A DNA stretch of 13,471 bases from Methanobacteriota archaeon (GCA_028679495.1 JAJRBK010000138.1:1-13471), one strand, 5' to 3'; shown: positions 7,038 through 13,471, counted from the first letter of the stretch. Made by a program: numbers and translations. Notes: generated by a model not told the origin, from the letters alone.

Positions 7038-7981
7038 CAGTCATTGCTCGGCGTAAAGCTTGGAAGGTTCTCCCTTAAGATGTCCGTTACTTCTTCATAC
7101 GTGATTTCGCAGGCACGGCGTGAAAGCCTGAAGACCTCGCCAATTTCGACTTTCCCAACCTCGTTCAGAAACCGAAAAGCGCGTTGAACAATGCTTATAC
7201 GCTTCTGCTGTTCTCGTTCTTGGAATATTCTGACCGCGCGCAAGAGATCGATCTTCCTAAACTCCGGCCAATAGGGCGCGCAGAAGTACGAGCAACACTC
7301 ATTGCCGCTTGCTTGCCACGGCAAGAAATTAGAGAGACGTTCTTCACCGCCCGATCGAATGATCAAATCAACATCCTCAAGCGCATTAGTATCGTAAAAG
7401 TGTTGCTTCAACAGCTGTTCGTTTATATCATCAACACTCAGAGAGTTAGCTTCCACAAGCCTCGCAATACCCTGTACGACATCGACAATTTCCTTCCTGC
7501 CTCCGTATGCGACAGCAAAGTTCAGCGAATACTTTTTAAAGTGGCTTGTCGCGTCTTCGACTCGCTTAATGGACTGCAGCACGTTATCTGGAATCAGGCG
7601 GCGTTCGCCGATCATTCGTACTCTTACTTGATTCTTGTAGATCGTCTCCTCTCTGCTAAGCGTATCAAACCTATCTTGCATTAACGCGAAGAGCGCGGTG
7701 AGTTCCTCGTTCGGACGTCTACAGTTTTCGGTAGAAAACGTGTAGAGTGTTATATGCCTTATTTCAAGGTCAAGACACCAAGTAAGTACTTTTTCAGTCG
7801 TTAATGCACCGTAAATATGCCCGTTAAAGCGTGGTTCGCCGATCTTATCTGCGTATCTGCGGTTCCCATCCTGGATTATAGCGACATGGCGGGGCATCGG
7901 CCCTTCTTTTACCTCTCGTGTGAGGAGGCGCTCATATGCTTTGTAAAGTGAATTGTGTGCACTTTGTCTTATCCACGACAT
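7037..7981 (-). CDS. uppS: Catalytic cis-prenyltransferase (undecaprenyl/polyprenyl diphosphate synthase family)
   Basis: Condenses isopentenyl diphosphate units in cis to make the long polyprenyl diphosphate used as a glycosyl carrier. The 314 residues contain PRHVAIIQDGNRRYA (catalytic Asp38, Gly-Asn-Arg-Arg after it), His55, TLYTFSTEN (78-86), VAYGGRKEIVD (157-167), LIIRSGGEERLSNF with Arg209 and Arg215, PWQASGNE and WPEFRKIDLLRAVR. The C-terminal RxG of homomeric enzymes is missing: after the core comes EREQQKRISIV and about 50 extra residues, so it resembles a DHDDS-type subunit needing a partner. The gene at 3606-4244 has that motif. An AGGAG ribosome binding site (7990-7986) overlaps the stop codon of the upstream DUF2551 gene, 4 bases from the ATG. 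It is third in a four-gene operon. Confidence 0.95.
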   Translation of the reverse strand: MSWIRQSAHNSLYKAYERLLTREVKEGPMPRHVAIIQDGNRRYADKIGEPRFNGHIYGALTTEKVLTWCLDLEIRHITLYTFSTENCRRPNEELTALFALMQDRFDTLSREETIYKNQVRVRMIGERRLIPDNVLQSIKRVEDATSHFKKYSLNFAVAYGGRKEIVDVVQGIARLVEANSLSVDDINEQLLKQHFYDTNALEDVDLIIRSGGEERLSNFLPWQASGNECCSYFCAPYWPEFRKIDLLRAVRIFQEREQQKRISIVQRAFRFLNEVGKVEIGEVFRLSRRACEITYEEVTDILRENLPSFTPSND

Positions 7982-7988
7982 GAAACTC

Positions 7989-8330
7989 CTACTGAATGAC
8001 GTTGCCGCTTATTGGGGTAGGTTGTTCTTTTCGGCTCAAAAGTAATTGCACCACGTCTTTATACGAATCTTTTAGCGAGTAAGCGTTATGGTTCTTCGTT
8101 ACGTCTATACTAAAAATCCCAAGTCGTGTGTTCATCAATCCTACCATAGCTGAGACTCCGCGATAGCTAACTGAAAAACCGCTATTTTTCAAGTGCTGAT
8201 AGACTTCTTCAGTAGTAAAAATATGCTCTTGGAGAAAAAGCTCAAGGACAGCCCTCCGAACGCCTAACCCATCTCTCTCAAGATAATGCTTTAGCCGATC
8301 TTCAACACTTTTGCCATTCAGTGTAACCAC
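7989..8330 (-). CDS. Small DUF2551-type winged-helix-like archaeal protein
   Basis: A 113-residue soluble protein that I recognise as DUF2551-like, a family of methanogens and relatives, from RLKHYLERDG(L)GVRRAVLELFL, FTTEEVYQHLKNSGFSVSYR, GVSAMVGLMNTRLGIFSI and a final short β/α element. The order (helices, a T-E-E-V-Y-x-x-L helix, then a Y/R-G-V-S-A-M-V-G-L-M helix) reads like a winged-helix DNA-binding fold, so a transcriptional role is possible but unproven. No cysteines or catalytic motifs are visible. GTG 8330 is the only suitable start in the frame; the gap to the upstream radical SAM gene is 33 bases, and the downstream uppS begins 7 bases after the stop. It could be a regulator embedded in its own operon. 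Confidence 0.8.
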   Translation of the reverse strand: MVTLNGKSVEDRLKHYLERDGLGVRRAVLELFLQEHIFTTEEVYQHLKNSGFSVSYRGVSAMVGLMNTRLGIFSIDVTKNHNAYSLKDSYKDVVQLLLSRKEQPTPISGNVIQ

Positions 8331-8363
8331 GTCCGGGGCGATAGATAATCCTCGTGGGAGTAT

Positions 8364-9392
8364 TTACGTTTTGGGTTTTAACAAATGACCTGCCGGAGTC
8401 ATCTCTACGATTATGCCCTCTGGGTATCTCTCCACGATGCTTGTTTGCGGTTCCAGCGCTGGATACTCCTGTATCAACTTAAAGGCCGTTTGCCATGACG
8501 TATGCACCGTTCCATCGATGACGACAAAGCGCTCTTTCGAGAGTGATTCCAAAAACCTCAAGTCATTCGCGCGCTCGATTACCGCGTAAACAAGCGTCCC
8601 ATCTTCTGTCACTTCGTCGAAATCTCTCGCTAAGTTATTCGCTTTGCGTTTTAGCCTTTCTCTCAACTGGATACTGTCTTTAGAGGTCGAGGAACAAAAA
8701 TATGCACGTGGGGCGGCTCGAGCGATGTCTTGTGCTATGTCTTCGCTGCCTGCAGCAGCGTAGCTTGACATCTGTGACGTATAACCTCTCGCCCTCATTT
8801 CGTCGTAGTTCGTATCTGAGAACTCCAACTCGTTAAGGTTAAGAAACGCTTGATGGTGCTCAATAGCTTTTAAAATCACTGGCACGTCCTTTATTGCAGG
8901 GATCTCGACGCCTGCGTGCAAGCCCACAGCCTTCGCGTCTGTGAGGGCCCGACAGTACAGGGACTGGTCAAAAGCATCCCATAGCTCGAGGGGTGGATGC
9001 AGCCGTATCTCATCTAATCCGGCATTGAAAAGTTGTCGTAATGTGCGAAGCGGCGGAGCAAGCCCGGTATAGAGATGAATGTAATGCTCAGCTCCTAACG
9101 AACGCTTCAACAGCTTAATGTAATGCAAGGTTCTATTGAGCCTCAGCAAAGGCTCACCGCCCGTAAAACCAGTTCCAAGTGCATCCATCGATCGCGCTTC
9201 ACGAAGCAAATCCGCATCGCAGCTTACAAGCGTTTCATTTGCGTATGTGTTATCTACGCCCCTCCTGTGCTCGGAAATTGGACAATAAAAACAGCTTCTC
9301 CTACAATGCCCTGTGACAAAGAGCACCATCGCCGCGCCAAGCTGGCATAATCGGCACCCTTCGCTCTGTGCTGTGCTGTTATAACTGGTCAT
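8364..9392 (-). CDS. Radical SAM protein, COG2108 type (pyruvate formate-lyase activase-related)
   Basis: A 4Fe-4S S-adenosylmethionine radical enzyme of unknown substrate. From ATG 9392 the 342 residues show a Cys pair GCRLC (12-16), then VLFVTGHCRRSCFYCPIS with the CxxxCxxC cluster ligands (Cys30, Cys34, Cys37), and GFTGGEP (75-81) for SAM contact. The EIRLHPP...WD and EIPAIKD blocks fit the barrel strands. The GC-x-x-C-x-x-G-A-x-x-VLFVTG opening is what I know from the archaeal COG2108 group. The C-terminal 100 residues contain Cys-Ser-Ser-Thr and a small β-rich tail. A TTG at 9449 would add 19 residues (MKIDCFCIS...) not typical of the group, and TTTTGTATTA at about 9432-9423 looks like a TATA element for a transcript starting near 9400. 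First gene of the operon; divergent from sepS. Confidence 0.88.
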   Translation of the reverse strand: MTSYNSTAQSEGCRLCQLGAAMVLFVTGHCRRSCFYCPISEHRRGVDNTYANETLVSCDADLLREARSMDALGTGFTGGEPLLRLNRTLHYIKLLKRSLGAEHYIHLYTGLAPPLRTLRQLFNAGLDEIRLHPPLELWDAFDQSLYCRALTDAKAVGLHAGVEIPAIKDVPVILKAIEHHQAFLNLNELEFSDTNYDEMRARGYTSQMSSYAAAGSEDIAQDIARAAPRAYFCSSTSKDSIQLRERLKRKANNLARDFDEVTEDGTLVYAVIERANDLRFLESLSKERFVVIDGTVHTSWQTAFKLIQEYPALEPQTSIVERYPEGIIVEMTPAGHLLKPKT

Positions 9393-9460
9393 TTGTGAGT
9401 TGGGAGGGCTAACACGTTTTTTGCTAATACAAAAGCAGTCTATTTTCAATTACTATTGAC

Positions 9461-9472
9461 ACGTGATCACGT
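9461..9472. promoter_or_regulatory. Perfect 12-bp palindrome in the sepS/radical SAM intergenic region
   Basis: ACGTGATCACGT is its own reverse complement. It sits between the divergent radical SAM operon and sepS, 8 bases before the proposed sepS TATA element, a position where a dimeric regulator could block or aid either promoter. A single copy; operator function is inferred. Confidence 0.3.
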
Positions 9473-9479
9473 AAAAACT

Positions 9480-9492
9480 TAAGTATAATAAT
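9480..9492 (+). promoter_or_regulatory. Putative TATA element for sepS
   Basis: The TAAGTATAATAATA region after an A-rich stretch (9473-9477, possible BRE) is the best TATA-like sequence upstream of sepS. Transcription about 25 bases downstream would leave a leader of about 40 bases before ATG 9555. Confidence 0.4.
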
Positions 9493-9554
9493 ACCAAGGG
9501 GGTTTTAATCTCGTCGCGTGAACTGTCAAGCAAAAAAGCAGGCCCGATGGGCAA

Positions 9555-11162
9555 ATGGAGGCTGTCGATTTGAAGAGAGTCCCGATCGACAAAATAGTTA
9601 AGATTAGAGAAAGGAGCTTTGAAGAAGCTTGGAAGTATGGAGGAACGTTGTTTGATGATGGTTCGCAATACAACCTACGACGCCTCGCTTCCGCAGCTTC
9701 GAAGGGGAGACCGCACGTACTAAACGACCTCATTGAGAGGATGAGACAACGTTTGTTTGAGCTTGGATTCGACGAGATAATAAACGAAACCATATTCCCT
9801 GCTGAAGACGTGATGAAACAATGGGGACCAACAGGGTACGCTATACTCGATCGTTGCTACTACCTCGCTGCGCTCCCTCGACCAGACGTCGGCCTCAGTT
9901 TACAGAAGCAAGCGACGATAAAAAGCTTTGGCATCGACTTGACGCCAGAAAAAGTGCGGACGCTCCAGCTTATATTACATAAGCTTAAGACCGGTGAACT
10001 CGAAGCCGATGAGCTGATTAGAGAAATCGCGAGCGAGCTACACATCGCGGATGACCTCGCGATTGAGGTTTTTGAAAAAGCGTTCTTCGAGTTTAAGGAA
10101 CTAAAGCCATTGCCCTCCAACCTGACGTTGCGTTCACACATGACTGCAGCTTGGTTTGATACGCTTGCCGCTGTGCAAAAATATTCCACTGTTCCAGTAA
10201 AGCTGTTTGCCATAGGGCCTCGATATCGGAGAGAGCAGCGTGAAGACACAACGCACTTAAGGGTCCATAATTCAGCGTCGTGCGTTGTGATGGACGAAGA
10301 TCTAACGATCAAAGTGGGTGAATGGATTGTAGAAAGCTTTCTTAGCTCATTTGGGTTTGAAGACTTCAAATTCAAGCAAGTAGGCACTGGAACTGATACC
10401 TACTACGCTCCCAAAAAACACTTTGAAGCTTACGCATATCATTCAGATTTTGCAAAGGAAGGAGATAGCGAGGCTGGATGGCTTGAGGTCGCGGATTTTG
10501 GGCTCTACAGTCCAGTTACCTTAGCAAACTACTCCATTGAGTATCCGGTCTTAAATTGCGGCATAGGAGTTGAAAGAATAGCCATGATCATGCACGCGTA
10601 TAAAGATATTAGAGGTCTCGTCTACCCACAGTTCCACGAGCCGTTCACATTAAGCGATGAGGAGCTTGTCAAGCTTATATCTATCAAAAACGCGCCTAGA
10701 ACGCGACAAGGACAAGAGATACAACGAGCTGTCGTGCACGTCTGTGAAACGCATGGGTTCGATCCAAGTCCTGTCGAGTTCGTGGCATGGGAAGGGATGC
10801 TGCTTGACAAATTTGCACGCGTCTCCGTGATCGAGCCTGAAAAAGATACCAAGCTGTGTGGACCTGCGTTTCGCAACGGTATCTTTGTAAGCGATGGGAA
10901 TGTTATCGGCGCTGCAAAACATTCAGGCCTCTCCACGGCTATCACCTATATAGAAGCGTTCGCTGCAGAAGCCGCTTATGAAATCGAACAAGCAGTGAAA
11001 AATGGACAAGATGAGCTTGAAGTGAGAGTGCGGATATCCCGTTCACCGAGCGACCTTAATATTGAGATTGACCGCACAGCGTTGCGGTTCATTACGAGTC
11101 ACCACAAGAAAATCGACGTGAGGGGCCCTGTATTTACGACGGTACGCATGAAAGTCACGTGA
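9555..11162 (+). CDS. sepS: O-phosphoserine--tRNA(Cys) ligase (SepRS)
   Basis: Class II aminoacyl-tRNA synthetase that charges tRNA(Cys) with O-phosphoserine; SepCysS then converts it to Cys-tRNA(Cys). In the 535 residues I see ILDRCYYLAALPRPDVGLS (97-115), TLRSHMTAAWF (191-201, phosphoserine/ATP pocket), motif 2 FAIGPRYRREQREDTTHL, HNSAS (238-242, phosphate-binding serines in the family), YAPKKHFEAYAYH, LEVADFGLYSP and motif 3 GIGVERIAM (336-344). The C-terminal anticodon-binding region ends in IDVRGPVF..V, as in Methanocaldococcus SepRS. Length equals the family norm. An ATG at 9547 is out of frame. No paired SepCysS or tRNA(Cys) gene is in the window. Flanked by the divergent radical SAM operon and a downstream hairpin. 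Confidence 0.98.
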   Translation: MEAVDLKRVPIDKIVKIRERSFEEAWKYGGTLFDDGSQYNLRRLASAASKGRPHVLNDLIERMRQRLFELGFDEIINETIFPAEDVMKQWGPTGYAILDRCYYLAALPRPDVGLSLQKQATIKSFGIDLTPEKVRTLQLILHKLKTGELEADELIREIASELHIADDLAIEVFEKAFFEFKELKPLPSNLTLRSHMTAAWFDTLAAVQKYSTVPVKLFAIGPRYRREQREDTTHLRVHNSASCVVMDEDLTIKVGEWIVESFLSSFGFEDFKFKQVGTGTDTYYAPKKHFEAYAYHSDFAKEGDSEAGWLEVADFGLYSPVTLANYSIEYPVLNCGIGVERIAMIMHAYKDIRGLVYPQFHEPFTLSDEELVKLISIKNAPRTRQGQEIQRAVVHVCETHGFDPSPVEFVAWEGMLLDKFARVSVIEPEKDTKLCGPAFRNGIFVSDGNVIGAAKHSGLSTAITYIEAFAAEAAYEIEQAVKNGQDELEVRVRISRSPSDLNIEIDRTALRFITSHHKKIDVRGPVFTTVRMKVT

Positions 11163-11192
11163 CCTTGATTAATACTAATGACAGACCGCATC

Positions 11193-11221
11193 GGGTCTCG
11201 TCTTGTAGCGAAGCGAGATCC
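11193..11221 (+). terminator. Strong hairpin downstream of sepS
   Basis: GGGTCTCG (11193-11200) pairs fully with CGAGATCC (11214-11221), 8 pairs with one G-T. Inside, CTT and AAG can extend the stem around a small loop. It lies 30 bases after the sepS stop. No T-run follows, so it may be a transcript-end stabiliser or part of an untranslated RNA and not a classic terminator. Confidence 0.4.
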
Positions 11222-11316
11222 GAACAGAGCAATATCCATGTGCATTTTTGTCAGGACTAAGCATGAATGTCTGATTGATAAAAAACTGCAGCAGGCAAAG
11301 CTAGAGCTATAAATCT

Positions 11317-11913
11317 ATGACTTCAAGAGTGCTTACGATTCTTGCTGTGCTCGCTTGTATTTTGGTTGCTTGTAGTGGTGGCTGTCTGACTCCCCAGCTT
11401 CGTGACTCAAACATTTCATCAACCACTATAGCTCAGCCAAGTGTTACACCACCTACCAGTAATTCTTCTCGCTTAAATGCTTCGACCAGTATTTCAGGAA
11501 ATCCGGCGGGCGATCTAAACGCGTACTTCAGTGAAAATGCAGTGATAATTATGCCGTTCAAGCTCGTAACGATTGGAGAACGTGTCGCGTTCATCGGAAT
11601 GGTCGAGGACAAAAAGGACGAGCTGCCGCAAATGCAGCACAATCTAACTTACGTGCAATGCGGTGACAAAAAGGATGCGAATGAACAAGTTCAAGTTTTT
11701 AGCAGCGAGGCCCAGTCGCGCGGATACGCTAGAACGGCGTCATTGACATCAGACAACATCACATATTGGTTAGGATATAAAGGAGAGACAAGTGATACCG
11801 TAATGATAAGCTCGTGCGAGAGCGGACGCTGTGAGACGGGGCTCGGGCGCACATATGCTCCTTCTTTTGGTACGTCTGTAGTAGCGGTAGATTATGTAAG
11901 TGAATCTTATTAG
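11317..11913 (+). CDS. Predicted lipoprotein of unknown function
   Basis: I do not recognise a family. The 198-residue product begins with a lipoprotein-type signal: Arg4, a hydrophobic run (about 5-18) and a lipobox LVAC with Cys19, so it is probably lipid-anchored on the outer face of the membrane. A Ser/Thr/Pro-rich linker (about 28-66) with Asn-Ser-Ser and Asn-Ala-Ser sites for N-glycosylation follows. The compact C-terminal domain (about 68-198) is β-rich, with three cysteines (CGD, SSCESGRCE) that could form a disulfide. ATG 11317 follows an AT-rich CTATAAAT and has no Shine-Dalgarno; GATAAAAAA at about 11277 may be the TATA element. A T-run ends the unit at 11953. Being alone between sepS and the flavoprotein, context gives no hint of function. 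Confidence 0.75.
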   Translation: MTSRVLTILAVLACILVACSGGCLTPQLRDSNISSTTIAQPSVTPPTSNSSRLNASTSISGNPAGDLNAYFSENAVIIMPFKLVTIGERVAFIGMVEDKKDELPQMQHNLTYVQCGDKKDANEQVQVFSSEAQSRGYARTASLTSDNITYWLGYKGETSDTVMISSCESGRCETGLGRTYAPSFGTSVVAVDYVSESY

Positions 11914-11952
11914 CCCCGCTGGTAAGCAAACGAACGTGAGGGTATTGTCAGC

Positions 11953-11959
11953 TTTTTTT
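11953..11959 (+). terminator. Oligo-T terminator after the lipoprotein gene
   Basis: Seven consecutive T on the plus strand, 39 bases after the lipoprotein stop. Archaeal RNA polymerase stops at such T-runs without a hairpin. A GCAAG/CTTGC 5-bp hairpin (11965-11979) lies just beyond. Confidence 0.45.
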
Positions 11960-12026
11960 GTCATGCAAGGAGATCTTGCCGTTCGCTCACTTGAAGAACG
12001 TTGAAATACTATAAATCATTCGCGAG

Positions 12027-12053
12027 AAAACGCCTGCCCGGCTTCTGCGGGCA
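12027..12053 (-). terminator. Intrinsic-type terminator for the flavoprotein gene
   Basis: On the minus strand a GC-rich hairpin (TGCCCG at 12053-12048 with CGGGCA at 12040-12035, 7-base loop) is followed by TTTT (12030-12027). It lies 78 bases beyond the flavoprotein stop, in the right direction. Confidence 0.45.
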
Positions 12054-12131
12054 TTTCGGATGTTCACGCTCGAGTCATTTAAAGCCATAGTCTCGCACAG
12101 AAGATGTGGGCGGCCGCCTTCAGCTGCATCG

Positions 12132-12797
12132 CTACATCCAGCCCTTCTCCACCCATAACTCGTATATGTGTGGCCAGCTCTCCTTATTCGCCGTGATGAA
12201 TCGCCTGATACGGTCTCTGTTCTTCTCGATGGTACGATCTTGGTCCGGATAACGACGGTTCGTGCGTATCGCCTCGGCGAGCGTCTGCCCGAGCGTAAAT
12301 GCCTCGCTACGTGCCCCCTCAAGCGCCTCGATGTTTTCATCCAAGCGGACCGCGAGCCCTCCGACCGTTAGAGCGCCCAATTGGTTCAACATACAATTCA
12401 GGTACCGCAGCACGCCCTCATACCCCGCGCTTCCTGCGGTGACCACCGAGCACCCGTATTTCCCAGCCAGCACCTGTCGGTAAACGGGCTCTTCCATGCG
12501 GTCGATCACGGCCTTGAGCTGTGCGCTAACGCCGTACATGTACACGGGCGATCCGAATACCACGCCATCAGCGTGCACCATTGCGTCCAAAAGGGCGGCA
12601 AAGTCATCCTCGTGTACGCACCGTCCTTCAGCACAGCACACCTGACACCCGATACAGTATTGTATGTTCAGTGAGCAAACTTCGATCAGTTCGGTGTCGG
12701 CCCCTCGCGTTTTCCCGCCCTCAAGCACCGCCTCGACTAACTTGAGGGTTCGACTGCGCTGTTTCCGAGGGCTACTATTGATGCCTACTATTCTCAT
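12132..12797 (-). CDS. Iron-sulfur flavoprotein (NADPH-dependent FMN reductase fold, Isf-like)
   Basis: Cytoplasmic FMN protein with a 4Fe-4S cluster, of the Isf family first known from Methanosarcina thermophila, thought to pass electrons from ferredoxin to small acceptors such as O2 or peroxide. The 221 residues show the flavodoxin-like FMN loop GINSSPRKQRSRT (5-17), the compact cluster motif CX2CX2CX5C (Cys48, Cys51, Cys54, Cys60, with an extra Cys55), HEDDF, ADGVVFGSPVYMYGVSAQLKA (76-96, FMN phosphate/ring contacts) and TAGSAGYEG. A GAGGA ribosome binding site (12808-12804) lies 6 bases before ATG 12797. The gene is clearly richer in G+C than its neighbours (about 59% over 12481-12600 by hand count, against 35-38% in single lines of sepS and ccsA), which suggests a separate origin. 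Confidence 0.9.
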   Translation of the reverse strand: MRIVGINSSPRKQRSRTLKLVEAVLEGGKTRGADTELIEVCSLNIQYCIGCQVCCAEGRCVHEDDFAALLDAMVHADGVVFGSPVYMYGVSAQLKAVIDRMEEPVYRQVLAGKYGCSVVTAGSAGYEGVLRYLNCMLNQLGALTVGGLAVRLDENIEALEGARSEAFTLGQTLAEAIRTNRRYPDQDRTIEKNRDRIRRFITANKESWPHIYELWVEKGWM

Positions 12798-13165
12798 GCG
12801 TGTTCCTCGATCGTATGCGGGATACCCATGCTCGCGTCTCTGTCCGCTCTGTACATAAGGATGTCGCGCTACGTTCGAGCGTCAGGCAGTAAACAGGAGG
12901 CACGCCTCTTCATCGGTCCTGTGAGCTGGATAATGAGATAGTCAATGAGCCACAAATATACTTTTCACGAGAAGAGCCGGCACAAGAGGAGGTGCAATAA
13001 TTTTAAGTGCCATCTTAACGCTTGATTTAAAAAAGAATCGCTTCACGGTAGTATCATAAAAGTGTTGATCGAAAGAGGACAATCGCTGATCATCGAAGAA
13101 AAGGTAACGAAACTCTACGTTGCACGTTCTTGCGAAAGCTAGAAAGGTCATGAGATGAAGCGCAG
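12798..13165. other. Gene-poor stretch upstream of the flavoprotein gene
   Basis: No convincing gene. It holds the flavoprotein leader, a small GAGGC-AC-GCCTC inverted repeat (12897-12908) and AT-rich sequence from about 12945. A minus-strand frame of 69 codons (13151-12942, beginning MTFLAFARTC) is open but shows no recognised motif and has no Shine-Dalgarno. It may be chance or a remnant. Confidence 0.5.
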
Positions 13166-13471
13166 ATGCGCTGCCGCATAGACCCCTATTACTCAGGTGT
13201 ATGTGCGGTCTGTTTACGGTTTAGATACCGAAAACGGAGGACGAATTATAGAGGATACAATACTGATGAGACAACGATTATTGAACGCATGCGGGCCCTC
13301 AAGCAGGACGGACTTTCGTAATAAAAATTGAAGCACATCTCAACGTGCAAGGACGCTCAAAGCGCGACGGCCAACGGTAGGATTCAACGGTAGGAGGATA
13401 CTAACAAATCAAGCTTCAGGGACTGTATGCACAACCGGTAAAAACAAGGAGAGAGGAAGACCAAGTGATAC
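13166..13471 (+). pseudogene. Decayed C-terminal part of a serine-recombinase-like gene (runs to window edge)
   Basis: Three frames in series rebuild one recombinase-like domain. Frame one, from ATG 13166, gives 51 codons ending TDETTIIERMRALKQDGLS before TAA 13319. Shifting by one base at that point continues IKIEAHLNVQGRSKRDGQR (13321-13377), then TAG (13378-13380) where the family has Trp (one base from TGG), then DSTV. A second one-base shift near 13391 gives RRILTNQASGTV and stays open to the end. The composite GLS-Y-x-x-I-x-x-x-LN-x-x-G...R-W...TVRRIL is the well-known helical segment of large serine recombinases (PF07508-like), with correct spacing once one base is restored at each site. 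Two frameshifts and a nonsense codon argue for a dead gene. The first 25 codons (MRCRIDPYYS...) are unassigned, and no catalytic domain is seen upstream. Confidence 0.55.
13372..13395. repeat. 13-base-period direct repeat inside the recombinase relic
   Basis: CAACGGTAGGA occurs at 13372-13382 and again at 13385-13395, separated by TT. It overlaps the point where the relic changes frame for the second time, so replication slippage may have contributed to its decay. Confidence 0.6.

Noticed and set aside
7184..7684. Plus-strand frame of 166 codons opposite uppS
   Set aside because: Antisense shadow of a strongly conserved gene; no motif of its own.
9860..10387. Minus-strand frame of 175 codons inside sepS
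   Set aside because: Ser-rich antisense shadow; sepS is fully supported by motifs.
11987..12340. Arg/Ser-rich minus-strand frame overlapping the flavoprotein end
   Set aside because: Low-complexity basic composition in a GC-rich patch, and overlaps the confident flavoprotein gene in another frame.
12942..13151. Minus-strand frame of 69 codons (MTFLAFARTC...)
   Set aside because: No recognisable motif, no ribosome binding site, and it ends without a partner gene; kept only as a note in the gap description.

Overview
The window looks like a piece of the chromosome of a cytochrome-bearing, methanogen-related euryarchaeon. The best single marker is a full-length O-phosphoseryl-tRNA(Cys) synthetase (SepRS), a family largely confined to methanogens, Archaeoglobales and anaerobic methane or alkane oxidisers (ANME-type). 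An archaeal/eukaryal ABCE1 ribosome-recycling ATPase, a DUF2551-type protein and archaeal-style cis-prenyltransferases agree with this. A ResB/CcsA pair for c-type cytochrome maturation favours a cytochrome-rich lineage such as ANME-1/Syntrophoarchaeum relatives or Archaeoglobales over simple hydrogenotrophic methanogens. The lineage is inference from gene content; no database search was run.

Layout, left to right. (1) 1-1308 (+): the 3' part of abce1, cut by the window edge. (2) 1356-2132 (+): a small MscS-type channel. (3) 2205-3497 (-): a polytopic DUF92/VTE6-like protein with an extra SEC59/VTE5-like N-terminal half. (4) 3606-4244 (+), divergent from it: a cis-prenyltransferase-like protein that has lost the catalytic Asp but keeps a C-terminal RxG motif, like the NgBR/Nus1 accessory subunit. 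(5) 4365-6419 (+): resB-like and ccsA, a system II cytochrome c maturation pair. (6) 9392-6429 (-): a compact four-gene operon of a radical SAM protein (COG2108 type), a DUF2551 protein, a catalytic cis-prenyltransferase and mobA. (7) 9555-11162 (+): sepS, divergent from the operon. (8) 11317-11913 (+): an orphan lipoprotein. (9) 12132-12797 (-): an iron-sulfur flavoprotein in a visibly GC-richer patch. (10) 12798-13471: a gene-poor end holding the decayed C-terminal part of a recombinase-like gene.

The main functional theme is polyprenyl carrier lipid metabolism. The two cis-prenyltransferase paralogues carry complementary sets of motifs, so they look like the two halves of one heteromeric enzyme encoded at two nearby loci. 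The DUF92 fusion could supply or recycle polyprenyl phosphates beside them. A second theme is anaerobic redox metabolism: cytochrome c assembly, molybdopterin guanylylation (mobA), a radical SAM enzyme and an Isf-like flavoprotein. No CRISPR array, tRNA, rRNA or intact insertion sequence was seen.
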